NCBI RefSeq assembly: GCF_901709675.1
Contig: NC_051102.1
Span: 214,912-278,911, forward strand
Direction of reading: 5' to 3'
Source of the DNA: Syngnathus acus
Lineage: Eukaryota > Chordata > Actinopteri > Syngnathiformes > Syngnathidae
DNA length: 64,000 bases
A model generated the notes under the pieces. That model was not told the origin of the DNA, made no database searches, and was given only the letters and a program-made list of their open reading frames with translations. Shown in pieces: positions 17,790 to 45,938 of the stretch. Each line of letters opens with the position of its first letter. Position 1 is the stretch's first letter. The position numbers were made by a program, and so were the translations under genes.

Positions 17790-18979
17790 TACTCGACAAG
17801 CTGGGCCTTAGTACCTACCTCTGCAACTGGCTACTGGACTTCCTCTGTCAGAGGCTTCAGGTGGTACGTGTTGGCGACAAAATCTCCACCAGCATCACGC
17901 TGAGCACGGGGGCCCCCAAGGCTGCGTGCTCAGTCCGCTGCTCTTCACCCTGCTGACGAATGACTGCACTGCAACCTACAGCAACAACCGCATAGTGAAA
18001 TTTGCTGACGGCACGACTGTGGTGGGTCTCATCACCAAGGGCGACGAGACTCAATACAGGTTGGAGGTTGACCTTCTGACCACGTGGTGCAGGGACAACA
18101 ACTTCCTGCTGAACGTCAACAAGACCAAGGAGATTGTTGTTGACTTCCGGAAGGGTCACACCCAGCACCTGCCACTGACCATCGACGGTGCTGTGGTGGA
18201 CAGAGTGAGCAGCACCAGATTCCTGGGGGTGCACATCAGTGAGGATCTCTCCTGGTCCACCAACACCGCATCACTGGCGAAGAAAGCTCAGCGCCGCCTG
18301 TACTTCCTGCGGAAACTCAGGCGAGCAAGTGCTCCTCCAGCCATCATGACTACATTCTACCGTGGCACCATTGAGAGCGTCCTCTCCAGTTGTATCGCTG
18401 TTTGGGGTGGTAGCTGCACTGAATACAACATGAAGGCCCTGCAGCGCATAGTGAACACGGCTGGTAAGATTATTGGTGCTTCACTCCCCTCCCTGAAGGA
18501 CATTTACACCTCCCGTCTCACCCACAAGGCGACCGCGATTGTGAGTGATGTGAGTCACCCCGCTCACTCTTTGTTTGATCCTCTGCCCTCTGGGAAGAGG
18601 TACAGGAGCCTGCGCTCCCGCACCACCAGACTCACCAACAGCTTCATATCCAGGCTGTTAGGATCCTGAACTCTCTCCCCCCTTCTGCGTAGCGTCCTGT
18701 ACTTTTGCACTATATTCTGACTGTCTGCTGTATGCACGCTTGCTCCATTTTTGCTCCTCTTATTTATTATTTTATTTGTTTATTTATTATTTATTCATCA
18801 CTCTTATTTATTCATTGTTTGTGCCTTCTTGTTTTTATTTTTTGTGTTGTTTACTTGTATGTATATTGTGTACTATGTCTTGTCACTGTGGGATAGTGGG
18901 AACGTAATTTCGATTTCTTTGTGTGTCTTGGCATGTGAAGAAATTGACAATAAAGCAGACTTTGACTTTGACTTTGAGT
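17790..18979 (+). mobile_element. L2/CR1-group LINE, 3' fragment
   Basis: The C-terminal part of a LINE reverse transcriptase plus 3' UTR, ending GACAATAAAGCAGACTTTGAC with TTTGAC repeats, the tail type seen in fish L2 elements. Landmarks are WLLDFLCQRLQVV, RFLGVHISEDLSW, RRLYFLRKLRRA and PLPSGKRYRSLRSRT. The frame breaks near 17915 (one base missing in the stretch equivalent to GAPQGCVLSP), and the catalytic FADD reads FADG. Inactive, 5'-truncated copy. Confidence 0.85.
17926..18669 (+). pseudogene. L2-type reverse transcriptase C-terminus, inactive
   Basis: A 247-codon open frame from MLSPLLFTLL to the LINE stop. It covers the thumb and C-terminal region. The catalytic box is VKFADGTTVV where FADDTTVV is expected, so the second aspartate is lost. 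The upstream fingers and the first catalytic motif are in another frame or missing. Confidence 0.8.
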
Positions 18980-18980
18980 A

Positions 18981-19019
<39 letters not shown>
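18977..19019. repeat. (GTA)n microsatellite
   Basis: GTAGTAGAAGTAGTAG-type run between the L2 tail and a variant family A element, which begins after the final TA. Confidence 0.85.
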
Positions 19020-19865
19020 CAGTGGAGCTTTGGTTTTCGAACGTCCCAGTTCTCGAACAAATCGGTATTCGAACAGAAAATTCAAGATTTTATTGCTTCG
19101 GATGTCGGACGAAATTTCGGTTGTCGAACCTCGCAAGATGAGCCGAGAGGACCCGCATGCCAACTGACTCCGTTCGTTATTACGTTCTCGTTACTCTGAG
19201 GATTGCATCAACTCTAATCATGCCTCCAAAGGAAGCAAGTGGGAGCAGTAAAGCTGTTCATGGCGAAAAGAGGAAAGTACTGCGCAAAACGGTTGAATTT
19301 TAAAAAGAATTAAAAGAATTTCTGCAGTTTTTTTTTGTTTTTTGAAATTAAGAAAGAAAATGTTTTTGCTGTTTTTGCTGCACACGAACTTTGATACAGT
19401 ACGTATACTGTATGTTATCTTTCATTAGAATTTCTGCAGTTTTTTGGGGTTTTTGTTTTTTGAAATTAAGAAAACGTTTTTGCTGTTTTCTTTTACATGA
19501 TCTTTGAAATGTTGTCTTTCATTGGTAAAAATAAAAAAATGTTTTGATGTGCTTTTTTCCCCTCACAATTTAAAAAGATGTCTTTTACTATTAGAATGAA
19601 ACACACAAGCGAGTGGCTATAGATAGAGTGGCTACATTCCCCAGCCTAGCCTACTCTATTAATTCAGTTGATTATTTATATTATTTATTTATACATTACC
19701 TACTCACTTATTTATGTAGTTTATGGTGTAAAATAATGGAAAAAAATGCTTTATAGAACGGATTAAATATCTTTCATTATTTGTAATGGGAAAATATGAT
19801 TCGAACGATTCACTTCTCGAACAGCCTTCTGGAACGGATTGTGGTAAAAAACCGAGGCTCCACTG
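19020..19865 (+). mobile_element. Tigger-like element, family A variant
   Basis: Termini CAGTGGAGCTTTGGTTTTCG (19020) and complement CCGAGGCTCCACTG (ending 19865), flanked by TA. It is related to family A but has different outer bases and lacks the GC-rich subrepeats. A stub frame at 19220-19303 starts MPPKEASGSSKAVHGEKRK, closer to Tigger transposase than the family A stub. The interior is AT-rich with degenerate tandem segments. Confidence 0.75.
19220..19303 (+). pseudogene. Tigger-like transposase N-terminal stub (variant)
   Basis: Twenty-seven codons, MPPKEASGSSKAVHGEKRK then VLRKTVEF and a stop. The basic KRKV segment is where the CENP-B-type DNA-binding domain of Tigger transposases begins; the domain itself is absent. 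Confidence 0.6.
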
Positions 19866-19869
19866 TAGT

Positions 19870-22860
19870 AGTGTTTTATGTATTCATTTTTTTAATCAAA
19901 AGCTAACGTGGCCTTAGAACACAAACGTTTGCTCACCCTTGGAATAGAATATGGAGTATTCTCCATTTTGTATTATTGAAAAGACAGATCTAAATGCAAA
20001 AAGGAATGCGTACTTGCGCAATTGATAATCAACAACTCCTCTTTAAACTGAAAAACACCCGCTATGTGAGCTTGTTCCTGTTACTGAGGTTGAAGAGACA
20101 TCTTGTGGCATAAAATGGTAACACCGCTTTCAAGGTGCCCGAGTACGGTTCACAGTACCCACGGCAAGGCCAAGACGTTTGAAATATCACGCCCAAGATT
20201 GCTCCTTTGAGGTATACGACTGTCTGAAACAAACATAGCAACAGGCCTAGGCTGGTGCCAGTCACAACCGGCCATTCATTCACTGTGCAGTGACCAACAC
20301 GGAACAGGGAACAAACTCATGTTACGTACACAGGTATGGTAGGCATCCTGTTTGCTTGGGGTAAGAGTTTAAATATGAGGAGGCCAGCTGGTGGACCCCG
20401 AAACTGGCCCCAAAAGACCAGAGCAATTTGGTAAGCTACTGCTGACAGTTATAGCCAAAGTCTGGATTATCATAACAGCCCGACAGTAAAAGGTAGGATT
20501 TGAAAGAATGCACTGATTCAATAACTAACCATCCCTATTCTGTTATGTAAAATGAAATACAATGCAGCTGTAAAGCAAAAGAAAAAAAATCAAGATGACA
20601 GATGAGCATGATATGGCCTATACAAAGGTTGTAGGGAGTCCCCATATGAGACAAATAAAAAATTATCTTATCTAATAGCAAATTGTTTCCCTTTCAAAGG
20701 ATTTACTAGTTAATCTTGATTGCATGCTGGTGCAAATTGTATGACAAATTTATTATATGTATGTCAACTTTCCCTTTAGTTGAGGAATAAAAACTTTAAT
20801 TTTGGAGTTATGTCAAATGTGCTACGATTTTAATTTGATAGAATAGAATAGAATAGATCTTTATTGTCATTGTCACATGTACAACGAAATTTAAAAAGTG
20901 CCAACCGATCCGCGCATGCGATAAAAAATATATAGAATAAATAGAATTTGGACTGTTTATACACTTCAGGTGGGTGTTCCCAGCCTCTAAGTCATGTTCT
21001 GTTGAGCCTATTTAAAGTCATCAAACAGAAGAACACCTGACAGTGAAGCAATAATCACTGGAAGGACAGGGCAAAAATACATGCTGACACATTCCTCATC
21101 AAAGAGCGCGTGGAGAGCAAGATTGGGCTTTGAATACCAAACCACACAATGTGGGAGTAAACGCCTCCAAAATCAAATCGTTTTTACAAATGGAAAAAAA
21201 AAGCAGTGAAAAGGAGTCACTATGGAGAGTAATTAAAATTTATTTTCACTTTTGACGTTGAGCTCTGCAACTGAGCCATGAAAAATAATACAAATAGAAA
21301 TAAACACCAGCTTTACACTTATGTGGTCTGCCACATACCATCAAGATTTACCACTCATTCACTCACGCTTTCAAGAAAGGAGAGCGGCAACTGGAAAAAA
21401 TGTAAACCAAGCCACATCAATCACATCCTTGCAGGATTTACGTATGCTGTACAGTAAGGTCAGTTGATGGTGTCCGCGTCAGACTTAAGATATGTGCTTT
21501 CTTAACTTACAACAGGTGGTCTGAAGTCCAAATAATAAGTTGCTGCTGGGTGAAGTCACACAATTGTAAGAACATGAATAATCTATGGCGTAGATTTTGC
21601 TCAGTGGGCTCGTATTTCATGTGGCAACGCTTATGCGTTTCATAATTATGCGTGTTTTAAAATGTGTTTTATCTTCATTTCCCAAACCATTGAAATATGA
21701 CTTAGGCAATTGTGCTATGTTTCCGATGATATCCATGAGAGTATTATTCTAATGACTGTCTGCATGTGTTACTACACCTTTTGTGCTCAAATTTCTGTTG
21801 TCCCTTCTATGACATTTGACAGTATGTGATAGTATTAAACTAGCGGAGCTGCAAGGTTAGACTCAAAGTGACTCCCAGCCCTTTCCTGTAAATCACTCCG
21901 AAGTGTGACACTAGCCATTCCTCATGAGCCATTTGACAGGAAGTCACCTGTCACAGTAAGTCCAGCTTCTGTAGATTGTAGAGCATGGTGAACAACAAGT
22001 GAACCACTCTCCAAGTAGTTTACAAGCTTCGATCTGACTGAAGTTAGTTGAAGGAGTAAGATGGTGATTCGGAAAATGTATGTGTCCATGTTTAGCTGAA
22101 ATCAATACAGGTATGTGTGGAACTTGAGGCACTTGGGACAGCAATGGCCAGCCTGCTCACACGACGGAGAAAAGTTGTAAGACACGGCGTCAAAATCATG
22201 TAAGTGTGATTCTTTGAGATGGAAAAGCATAATCACTTTAATAGTTTCCTTTAAATGTCTTGTGCAACTCCTGAAAACATTTTTCCTGAAGCAGCTGGGA
22301 ATGTAACACAATGGAGAAATTAGTCATCACCCGGAAACTTGTTGGCTTGGTGAAAACTATGGGCCAGCTTACATGTTGTACACTGCATGGTTGATTTAGA
22401 ATGACTGCATCTCAACTAATTCTATTGTGTAAATCTAATTCAAGTGTCAATATTGACTAAAAATGTCTATCAAGGACTGTGTCATGTACGTATGTGCCTA
22501 TGTTTTACGTACATCCATGGCAGGAGCTGCAGAGAGAAAAAGGATCCTCATGCAAAGTGTTGTTGTTGTTTTGCCAAGCGAGGACCCAATGACTTTGTGT
22601 TGACATGATCCAGCGGGTAGGTTTTTTCACCGTTTCTTTGTCTTCAAAATGGAATGTTTACCCAGTAGCCGCCACCAGGAAGTCAACCATAACAGGAACG
22701 ATCCCGTTCCGACAACACCCTAAAAATGAGGGAGCACAGCATTTTTCGTAGATATAATCTCTTTAAGTATCGCACTGACAAAGAGTAGACATGCACCAAA
22801 AGTGGGTATTGTTTGTTTTGTTGCTCCTGTAAATTATCTGCCAAAGTATTTCATCTTTCA
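19870..22860. other. Intergenic stretch upstream of kcnmb2
   Basis: AT-rich with no coding exon recognised. The only repeat seen is a short L2-type tail at 20837-20900. It probably includes upstream non-coding exons and the promoter of kcnmb2, but none could be fixed. Confidence 0.55.
20837..20900 (-). mobile_element. L2-type LINE 3' tail, short fragment
   Basis: On the minus strand the sequence reads TACATGTGACAATGACAATA followed by AAGATCTATTC and repeated TATTC units, typical of the extreme 3' end of fish L2-group LINEs. Only the tail is present. Confidence 0.55.
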
Positions 22861-22930
22861 TTGCAGAGCTTTCCAGCAATCTCCCAGTTCCACTTCAGTG
22901 AGTAAAGGAGGAAGAGGATCATCAAGAAAA

Positions 22931-24259
22931 ATGTTTTTTGTTGCCGGGGCCAAAAATACAGCATCGGGCGTAGGAAATGAAAGGAGGTGAGGAAAGGGCA
23001 AGTGGATGGGTGTATCGAGAGAGGCGCTGTAAACAAGCACTTTGATTTCCAGCTTGTTATATTTGCTGTGTGGCTTCAAAGTGGCAATACAAGTCGCTCT
23101 CATCCGTTTTGTTATTGTCAGGTCAATCTATCAGAAATTCCGTGAGGTTGATATACTGGACAAGAAAAAGACCGTGACGGCTCTGAAGCCTGGTGAAGAT
23201 AGAGCTATTCTCCTGGGTCTAGGAATGATCTTCTCCTCCGTCATGATGTACTTTGTTCTTGGGATCACTATATTACGCTCGTATGCTGAAAGGTAAAATT
23301 CAAAATTGTTATATTCAAAAACTTCACAATCTTCACTTGAAATGATAATGAAATAAAAACTTGATACAGCGATCCCTTGCATATTTACGATTCGGCTTCA
23401 CAGAATTCTTTTCGGGAACACTCCGTTTTTGGGTGGCTGAAACAAATTAATGGCTTTTCCATTTGTTTTGATAGGGAAAGCTGATTTGAGATTTGTAAGT
23501 AATGCTTTGCTGCCCTCTTGTGGCATCTATAGGCAATTACAAACTATACAGAAGTGGCAATAATTGAATAACAGGGGTTCACCATACTTAGCTTTGTTTT
23601 ATCAAGACTCTGCCGAATGTTGGATGTGTGTGTGTGTTACTTAACATTCAATTTGTACCTCCATTTAAATTTCAAAACAGTGCGTGGACAGAGGAAGGCG
23701 TGTGCGTTGTTCTTAACTCCACGGTCACGGCAGACATGAACTGTTCCTACAACTGTGGCTCAGACTGCTGGCGAGTCTCCAAATACCCCTGTCTGCAGGT
23801 CTACGTGAACGTCAACAACACAGGCCGCATCAGTCGATTATCTCACAATGAAGAGACACAGGATGCCAGCTCGGAAGTGAGTAGTACTTGTGGATTTACT
23901 CGATAGGATTTGGAGTTAGTCAAGTTACAAGTGGACAAGTGGAGGACTGCTCACAGCCAGTCCTTCCGTTGCAGTGTTTCTATGTGCCCAGGTGCCAGAA
24001 GGACAGCGCTCAAATGCACACCATGATCATGAACATCTCCGAACGTCTGAAGGCCAAACAGCAGGTTCCTTGTTACTTTGACCCCAGCGAGCAGCAGGAC
24101 ACGGTTCTCCTGACTCGGCTCTACGACCACAGTGTTGTCTTCCACTCGCTGCTGTGGCCCTCGTGCATGTTCATCGGAGGCATCCTCATAATTGTGATGG
24201 TCAAGCTCACACAGTACCTGTCCAGATTGTGCGAACAGATCGTGAAGATCAGGATGTGA
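22931..24259 (+). CDS. kcnmb2: kcnmb2, BK channel beta-2 subunit
   Basis: A 235-residue auxiliary subunit of the large-conductance Ca2+- and voltage-activated K+ channel (Slo1). Exons 22931-22986, 23122-23292, 23681-23876 and 23975-24259, all GT-AG with matching phases. The cytosolic N-terminus MFFVAGAKNTASGVGNERR has a hydrophobic triplet after Met, as in the mammalian inactivation ball (MFIW). TM1 is ILLGLGMIFSSVMMYFVLGI and TM2 HSLLWPSCMFIGGILIIVMV. The extracellular loop keeps the cysteine pattern (NCSYNCGSDCW, YPCLQVYVNV, CFYVPRC, PCYFDP) and has N-glycosylation sites such as NST and NCS. The loop matches beta-2 (SVWTEE-, KTVTALK-GEDRAILLGL) better than beta-1, -3 or -4. An acceptor at 22866 gives about 64 nt of 5' UTR in the start exon. 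Confidence 0.95.
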
Positions 24260-24454
24260 AGCCATTGTTACAAGGCACCTGACATAATGAGCAAAAGCAA
24301 AGTTTTAAACAAATAAGGATTCTGGCAAGGGATGCCTTTGGCTCAGGCATTTTGAGGCAGCTGACTCTCTCAAGATTGAGGAACGGACTGAATGAACGTT
24401 CCTGAAGACGAAAATGTCAACCGCGGCTATTTCTAGAAAACTGACTGAAAGGTG

Positions 24455-24552
24455 GGGGGTGGGGTGTTAGGGTTGGGGGGGTGTTAGGGTTGGGGGTGGT
24501 GTTAGGGTTGGGGTGGTGTTAGGGTTGGGGGTGGTGTTAGGGTTGGGGGGGC
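24455..24552 (+). repeat. G-rich minisatellite in probable kcnmb2 3' UTR
   Basis: About four to five tandem copies of a 21-23-bp unit of the type GGTGTTAGGGTTGGGGGT, starting about 200 bp after the kcnmb2 stop. Every unit has G3-G5 runs on the transcript strand and an embedded TTAGGG. Confidence 0.85.
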
Positions 24553-24859
24553 ACACAACTCTACAATCAAACCGTTCAGAGACGGTTTATAAGTTTTCTG
24601 TCTGTACGTAGTATGAAATATATTGTATGAGAGAGATTTGACATACAGGACAATGAATCCCAAACTTGTCCACTATTTGTATGAGAAATTTTATTTTTCA
24701 CATATTTCTTGTACTCCAGTATAATTCAGAAAACAGACTAATGTGCTTGCTATTTATTCAAGTGACCAAAACAAGCAGCAGGTCTCACCAGTCCTTCATT
24801 TCATTCTTATTACTTTCCACTTCTTTTTTTATTTAAAATTCTATGCATTTTCTATTAGA

Positions 24860-24865
24860 AATAAA
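24860..24865 (+). promoter_or_regulatory. Candidate kcnmb2 polyadenylation signal
   Basis: AATAAA about 600 bp after the stop codon; a second AATAAA lies near 24999. This would give a 3' UTR of about 0.6-0.8 kb that includes the G-rich minisatellite. Confidence 0.45.
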
Positions 24866-25199
24866 ATTCCTTTTTGTATGCAGCATTATAGTGTCAGCCT
24901 TGATGATATATGTTGATCACTTTCATAGTATGAGTGGGGGAAGGTTACACACAAAAAGTGCATCACATCTTTGACCTCTTTAAAGTTTCTGTCAAGTCAA
25001 AATAAATGTTGGGCCCATCAAACTTAGAATTTTTACACATTCTGAACAATGTTTTCTTTTTGATGTTGTTGCTAACTTCCATTAGAAAAATACAGCTCTC
25101 AGGGATGACACCAAGAACCAAGAGTCCCAATCGATTAAATACCTATGCGTTTACATCATTCGCTTTAGCAGCAAGATAAACAGAATGTTTCCAGTAAAC

Positions 25200-25539
25200 T
25201 CTCCGCCGTCAACAAGCCCCTTCCCTCATCTCGGAGAAGGCGGTCCGTCACAAGGAGCCCGCTAGCAGTTAGCTCCATCCAGCTAGCATGCTGCCACACT
25301 GTGCCGTTCACTTTGTGGGCAGCCCATTGGGCAACATCATGAAGTAGTCAGTCATTTCTCGCACAACTACGGGCCAATTCGAGGCGTATTACGGCCCCAC
25401 GGTCATAGTTTGGAAGGACTAATGTTCGGACCTCCAAAGCTGGCACGAATGGGATTTGCCCAGTTAGCCGCCGCTGCTAATGATTGTGCTGGATGGCTAG
25501 CTTCGCGGCCATCCGGTTCGGGCTAGCGCTGTGACACAG
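25200..25539 (+). promoter_or_regulatory. Possible pik3ca promoter and non-coding first exon
   Basis: A CpG-richer block (TTCGCGGCCATCCGGTTCGG around 25502) ending in a donor-like ACACAG/GTAGTT at 25539/25540. It lies 0.8 kb before the acceptor of the pik3ca start-codon exon (26333). Position and composition suit a non-coding first exon, but no transcript evidence is visible. Confidence 0.3.
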
Positions 25540-26353
25540 GTAGTTTGCATTGTTTTCTTCTTTACCCTTTCTGATAAACAAGCACTCAATAACACATGTA
25601 TATGTTATGGATGTATACGGGCTTGTGTTTGCCTACAGTGGGTTTACGCATTGCTCGTGACATCGATCTACATAGTTGGACAATTCGTCAACTAGCATTA
25701 GTAGCAAAACAAAGTTTGAAGGGATGACTGGCAAGTTTATGTCCCCCAAAAATATATTAGCACCGCAAGTCTCAGAGCCTGCCCCCTAAGACATTTTCTT
25801 TTGAAGACGATTATATTCATATCACAATTGCAATGTGTTTTAGTGGTAACCGTGAGATTTAACATTACCTTGGTCATTGGAATATTGGCGTGTAAAAGAT
25901 ACATTGATTTACATAATACCAGCATTATCTAGAAAGATCCTTTAAAAAGGACCGCAGTCGTATAATAACAATTTTCCTGAAACAAACGATAAGTTGTGAC
26001 TCTTTAAAACACGTGACAATGCACACTTTTATTGTCAATGTTTTAATAAAAAGACAGTGTTGACAATTGAATTAAAGTTTGAAACTGTCATAACCTTCTT
26101 AATCTTTTATCGTACTTTAAAAAGACTAGTATCATTGGAAACTCAGCGAGCGTGTACAAAATGTTCCAAAACAAAATTCTTCCCGTTAAGACAAGTAAGC
26201 TCATCAGCTTTGAAATAAAAAATACAATTTTCAGTACTGTACTGCATTATTGTTCTTGGTCCAGTTGTTCATTTGTAACTCTTGTTTTCCTTCTATTCAT
26301 TTAGCTGGTTCCCATAAATCTCATAATACGCAGGTGGATCACCTGGAACAACC

Positions 26354-42631
<16,278 letters not shown>

Positions 42632-43708
42632 AATGGAAAGCAAAGTAGCGGAGTGAAGCGAAACTATGACGTGAATCAGCTGCGCACTGAGAACCAAAAA
42701 TGCAGTAGCAGCAATGAATTGCCACACTAAAACCTGGTTTGTCTCTTGCCAGCATGCGACTCTGAACCATTACCTGCCAGCGCAGTATGAACAGGGGTGC
42801 TAAGAAGAGCCTTTATCAGGGACACTAAATGTTTTCATGCCCTTATGATTTTCTTTTTGGTGGCTGCACGATATGAACTTCAGAGTTGTATTTCATCAGT
42901 TCCCTCCATAGGAACTAAAACCGTTTAATGGACCTTGGGCACATTTGGCCGTCTTCTTAAGAACTAACGAGAGACACTTTATTTTCTACTCTCTCTTTTT
43001 TTTTTTTTTTTTAATATAACCATCGGAAGACATCAGCATTACGAGGAACATCACTATGAATTTGTGCAATCGCAAGCACAGCAGGCTTTTTTCTTTTGTT
43101 TATTTCTATATCTCAGACAGCTGACAGGAATCACACTACATGAGTTTCACTACCTTTATTTAAAAACTATGAATGATAGAGAAAGTGGAGACGGTATTGC
43201 TGCATGTGGGAGAAAGAAAAGGCCTTTGGAAAAGTCTGTCCAGATTACTCATGAAAATCCTGAAAAGGAACTTGCAATATTCAGAGTAGAGATGGAAAGC
43301 TGTTTGCATGGATTCAATTCAGCACGCTCTTGGCCCTCACAAGTATGACAATTCTGAACACTAAAAAAATAACGACTCACTAGTAAAATGTCTCCTCTAC
43401 TTCCTCCCACTGACATTTCTGCACAATAGCAGGTCTACTTTGGTAAGGCTAAACTATGTACTCCTTGCACTAGTACCTCTAGTGACGATATAAGAAAACT
43501 GTGAAACTCATGGAGTTGTCGTACAAGTGAGGACAAAGCCCTCACTAATACAGCAAACGTAATTTGGTTTCCATAAGGCCGTTTTTAAATGTATTTATTC
43601 TGTATCCTTGATATCAAGCCTAATGTCCATTTACTACTTGGACGGTCTTTGGCCTCATAAAAAGAATATCAGCACATGAATAGAATGCCTGTCTCAATGG
43701 TAACATTA

Positions 43709-43741
43709 CCCCCCCCCCCCCCCACACACACACACACACAC
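43709..43741. repeat. poly-C/(CA)n microsatellite
   Basis: About fifteen C followed by nine CA units, in the probable pik3ca 3' UTR. Confidence 0.95.
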
Positions 43742-45560
43742 TACTAGTGCTAATTTTGGCCTACTGGTAAGCAATTAAACTAATAAATTATTTCCCTATT
43801 CCTACCACTACTTTGGCCCAGCTCGAAGGCATGTGTCATGCCCTCATAGCCTCCTGGACCATCACAGTAGATCCACTAGTAAGATTTGATTGTATACTCG
43901 TCGGTTTAAAATTGCACTAGTTGTGGAAAAAAAATAGTAAGACATTTGTCGTGTGTTGAATTGTCATACAAGTGAGGCCAAAAAGCTTACTAGTGCATAG
44001 ACATCAAACTAGATATCAAGAATATCAAACAGCTTTCCATAAGTACGGTATGAGACTGACAGATGTGTTGTTGTTGCAAACACTTCAATAATAGCATTTA
44101 TTACTTGGACTTCCCTGCTTTTGCTGATTAGGTAACTTGGTGCATCCAGATAAGTCCACCGTTTTGAAGTCACTCTTTGACTTTTGATGTTTGTTGTTTG
44201 GTACAGCATTATATCCATCGCCGTGTATGCACAGATTCCTTTTTGAATCAATTTCTACTGAGCCAAAGTACTACATGTGTAAACTCAGCAGTCTTATTGT
44301 TTTAAAAAGTCCCTTTGTCTATTCCCATTCTCGTGTACTCATCGCACTGATTTCTGATTTCTGTTTTGTGTGTCGTGTCATTTTATCAGTATTATGGGGT
44401 TGGAGGAAAAAAAAAGCGCAGATTTAAATTAACCTCTTTGACCACTCAGTTTAAATTGGTCTCACTTGGAGAAAGCAAGGGGGAAAAATGCAGTGTTCCT
44501 TTTTGTCAGTTGTTTTATGCTGTTACACTATGCAAATTGTGATCTTAATAAGTACTGTATTATGCAAAAACAACACAAAATAGTTGATGTCAAAGACAAG
44601 GAAAGCAACCCCCTCAACTCGGAAGTGTGTGAACTTTAAACTCATTATACACATGGAAGAAATTAATGCACAATGCTGCACTGTAACTGTATCATCAACT
44701 TTTGTTTCCAGAAGCCTAAAAATGAGACTTGCTTTTTCCTGCCTTTTTAACCTTCAACCGGTTATGTCTAGTCTCCTTCTTAGTACACTTCTTTAACTTT
44801 GCAAGTGTCCTCCTTCCTGTGATTGTCGCCCTTATGCGTGCAACGGAGTCATACGTAAGAGGTACCTAGCTTTACCAAATAATGCATTTATACACATTTT
44901 CCTTTTGTATTGTCTTCAAAAAACGAAACCAGTCCTGGTCACATGCTTGGGCAGGACCCATTCCAACTGAGACCCCGATCGTCTGTACTTTCTGGATAAA
45001 CAATTCAGATTCTTCTACATACTACATATGTTTTGTCATGGTTGTTGTTTGTCCCACTACATTCTGTATGAGGTTATTTTTCTTTTTTTGACCTGATGCT
45101 GTTTACTTGAATTTCATGTATAGAATTGACCTTGTTACTTGTGAGGTACAACTCCGTCACAATGAAGGTAACAGAACTGCTACTGCTACTACATGTGCAA
45201 ATTCCCCCTTGAATAACTACAGAGGTAATATATTTTTGTATTTTTCAAAATATAATCATTCGTATATGAAATTCCAAACCAAAAAGGAAAAAAAAAAAAA
45301 CAGATCGAACCCAGTTGACAACTAGTAGTTGTTGAAAGACAAAAGGTTGACAGGATGAATGAAGGACACGGGTTTATGATGGCTTTCACAAAGAGCACAA
45401 TTAGGGGAAAATAAATACCCTGCATGTTTCAACAAAAAAAATCCATTATCTATCCATCTGTGTACATATTTACATATATATTATAAATATAAAGCCCCCT
45501 CAAATACTTTGTAGTCATTCTCATATGACATTGTCTGATAAGAAAATGTATTCATTGTTA

Positions 45561-45566
45561 AATAAA
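45561..45566 (+). promoter_or_regulatory. pik3ca: Candidate pik3ca polyadenylation signal
   Basis: AATAAA followed by a GT-rich region within 100 bp; the most 3' strong candidate before the convergent kcnmb3 gene. Another AATAAA lies near 45669. Confidence 0.45.
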
Positions 45567-45794
45567 GTTTCTCCCTATAAACATTATGAGCTTTATTATT
45601 TTACTGTGAACAAACATCGAATGTTTGCGTAATGGCACTTGCCTCTTTGTGATTATTTTGATGAAACAAATAAAAAATTTCAGTCAAATATTATCAAGTG
45701 ATATTTTTCATTCTTATGCTGCACTCTAAAACTCAAATGCCTTAAGATATGAGTTGTACTATGTTCATCTTGTTTTCAATTTTCAATTATTTTG

Positions 45795-45938
45795 CTGGTT
45801 CTTTTATCACAAACAAATTATTTAGGTTTCATTACCTGACATGTTTCGGCTATCACTTCCGCCTGATGAAGGTGAAGTGATAGCCGAAACATGTCAGGTA
45901 ATGAAACCTAAATAATTTGTTTTTGATAAAAGAACCAG
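45795..45938. repeat. Long near-perfect inverted repeat (hairpin)
   Basis: Two 65-bp arms (45795-45859 and 45874-45938), complementary except for about one base, separated by 14 bp (CGCCTGATGAAGGT). The arms include CCTGACATGTTTCGGCTATC. It lies between the convergent pik3ca and kcnmb3 3' ends. It may be a foldback MITE; no target duplication was resolved. Confidence 0.95.

Larger units (their letters stand above)
42632..45590 (+). other. pik3ca: Probable pik3ca 3' UTR
   Basis: About 2.9 kb of non-coding sequence after the stop, ending at AATAAA (45561-45566). It holds a poly-C/(CA)n tract at 43709-43741 and AT-rich segments but no recognised transposon, in contrast to the introns. The extent is inferred from the poly(A) signal and the absence of other exons. 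Confidence 0.5.

Noticed and set aside
22931-24259. Assignment of this gene as kcnmb3, kcnmb1 or kcnmb4
   Set aside because: KTVTALK-GEDRAILLGL, the WTEE segment and the ball-like N-terminus fit beta-2; the better beta-3 match is the minus-strand gene at 46291-47366.
23888-24265. Minus-strand frame opposite kcnmb2 exon 4
   Set aside because: Antisense shadow; the plus strand encodes conserved beta-subunit sequence with splice sites.
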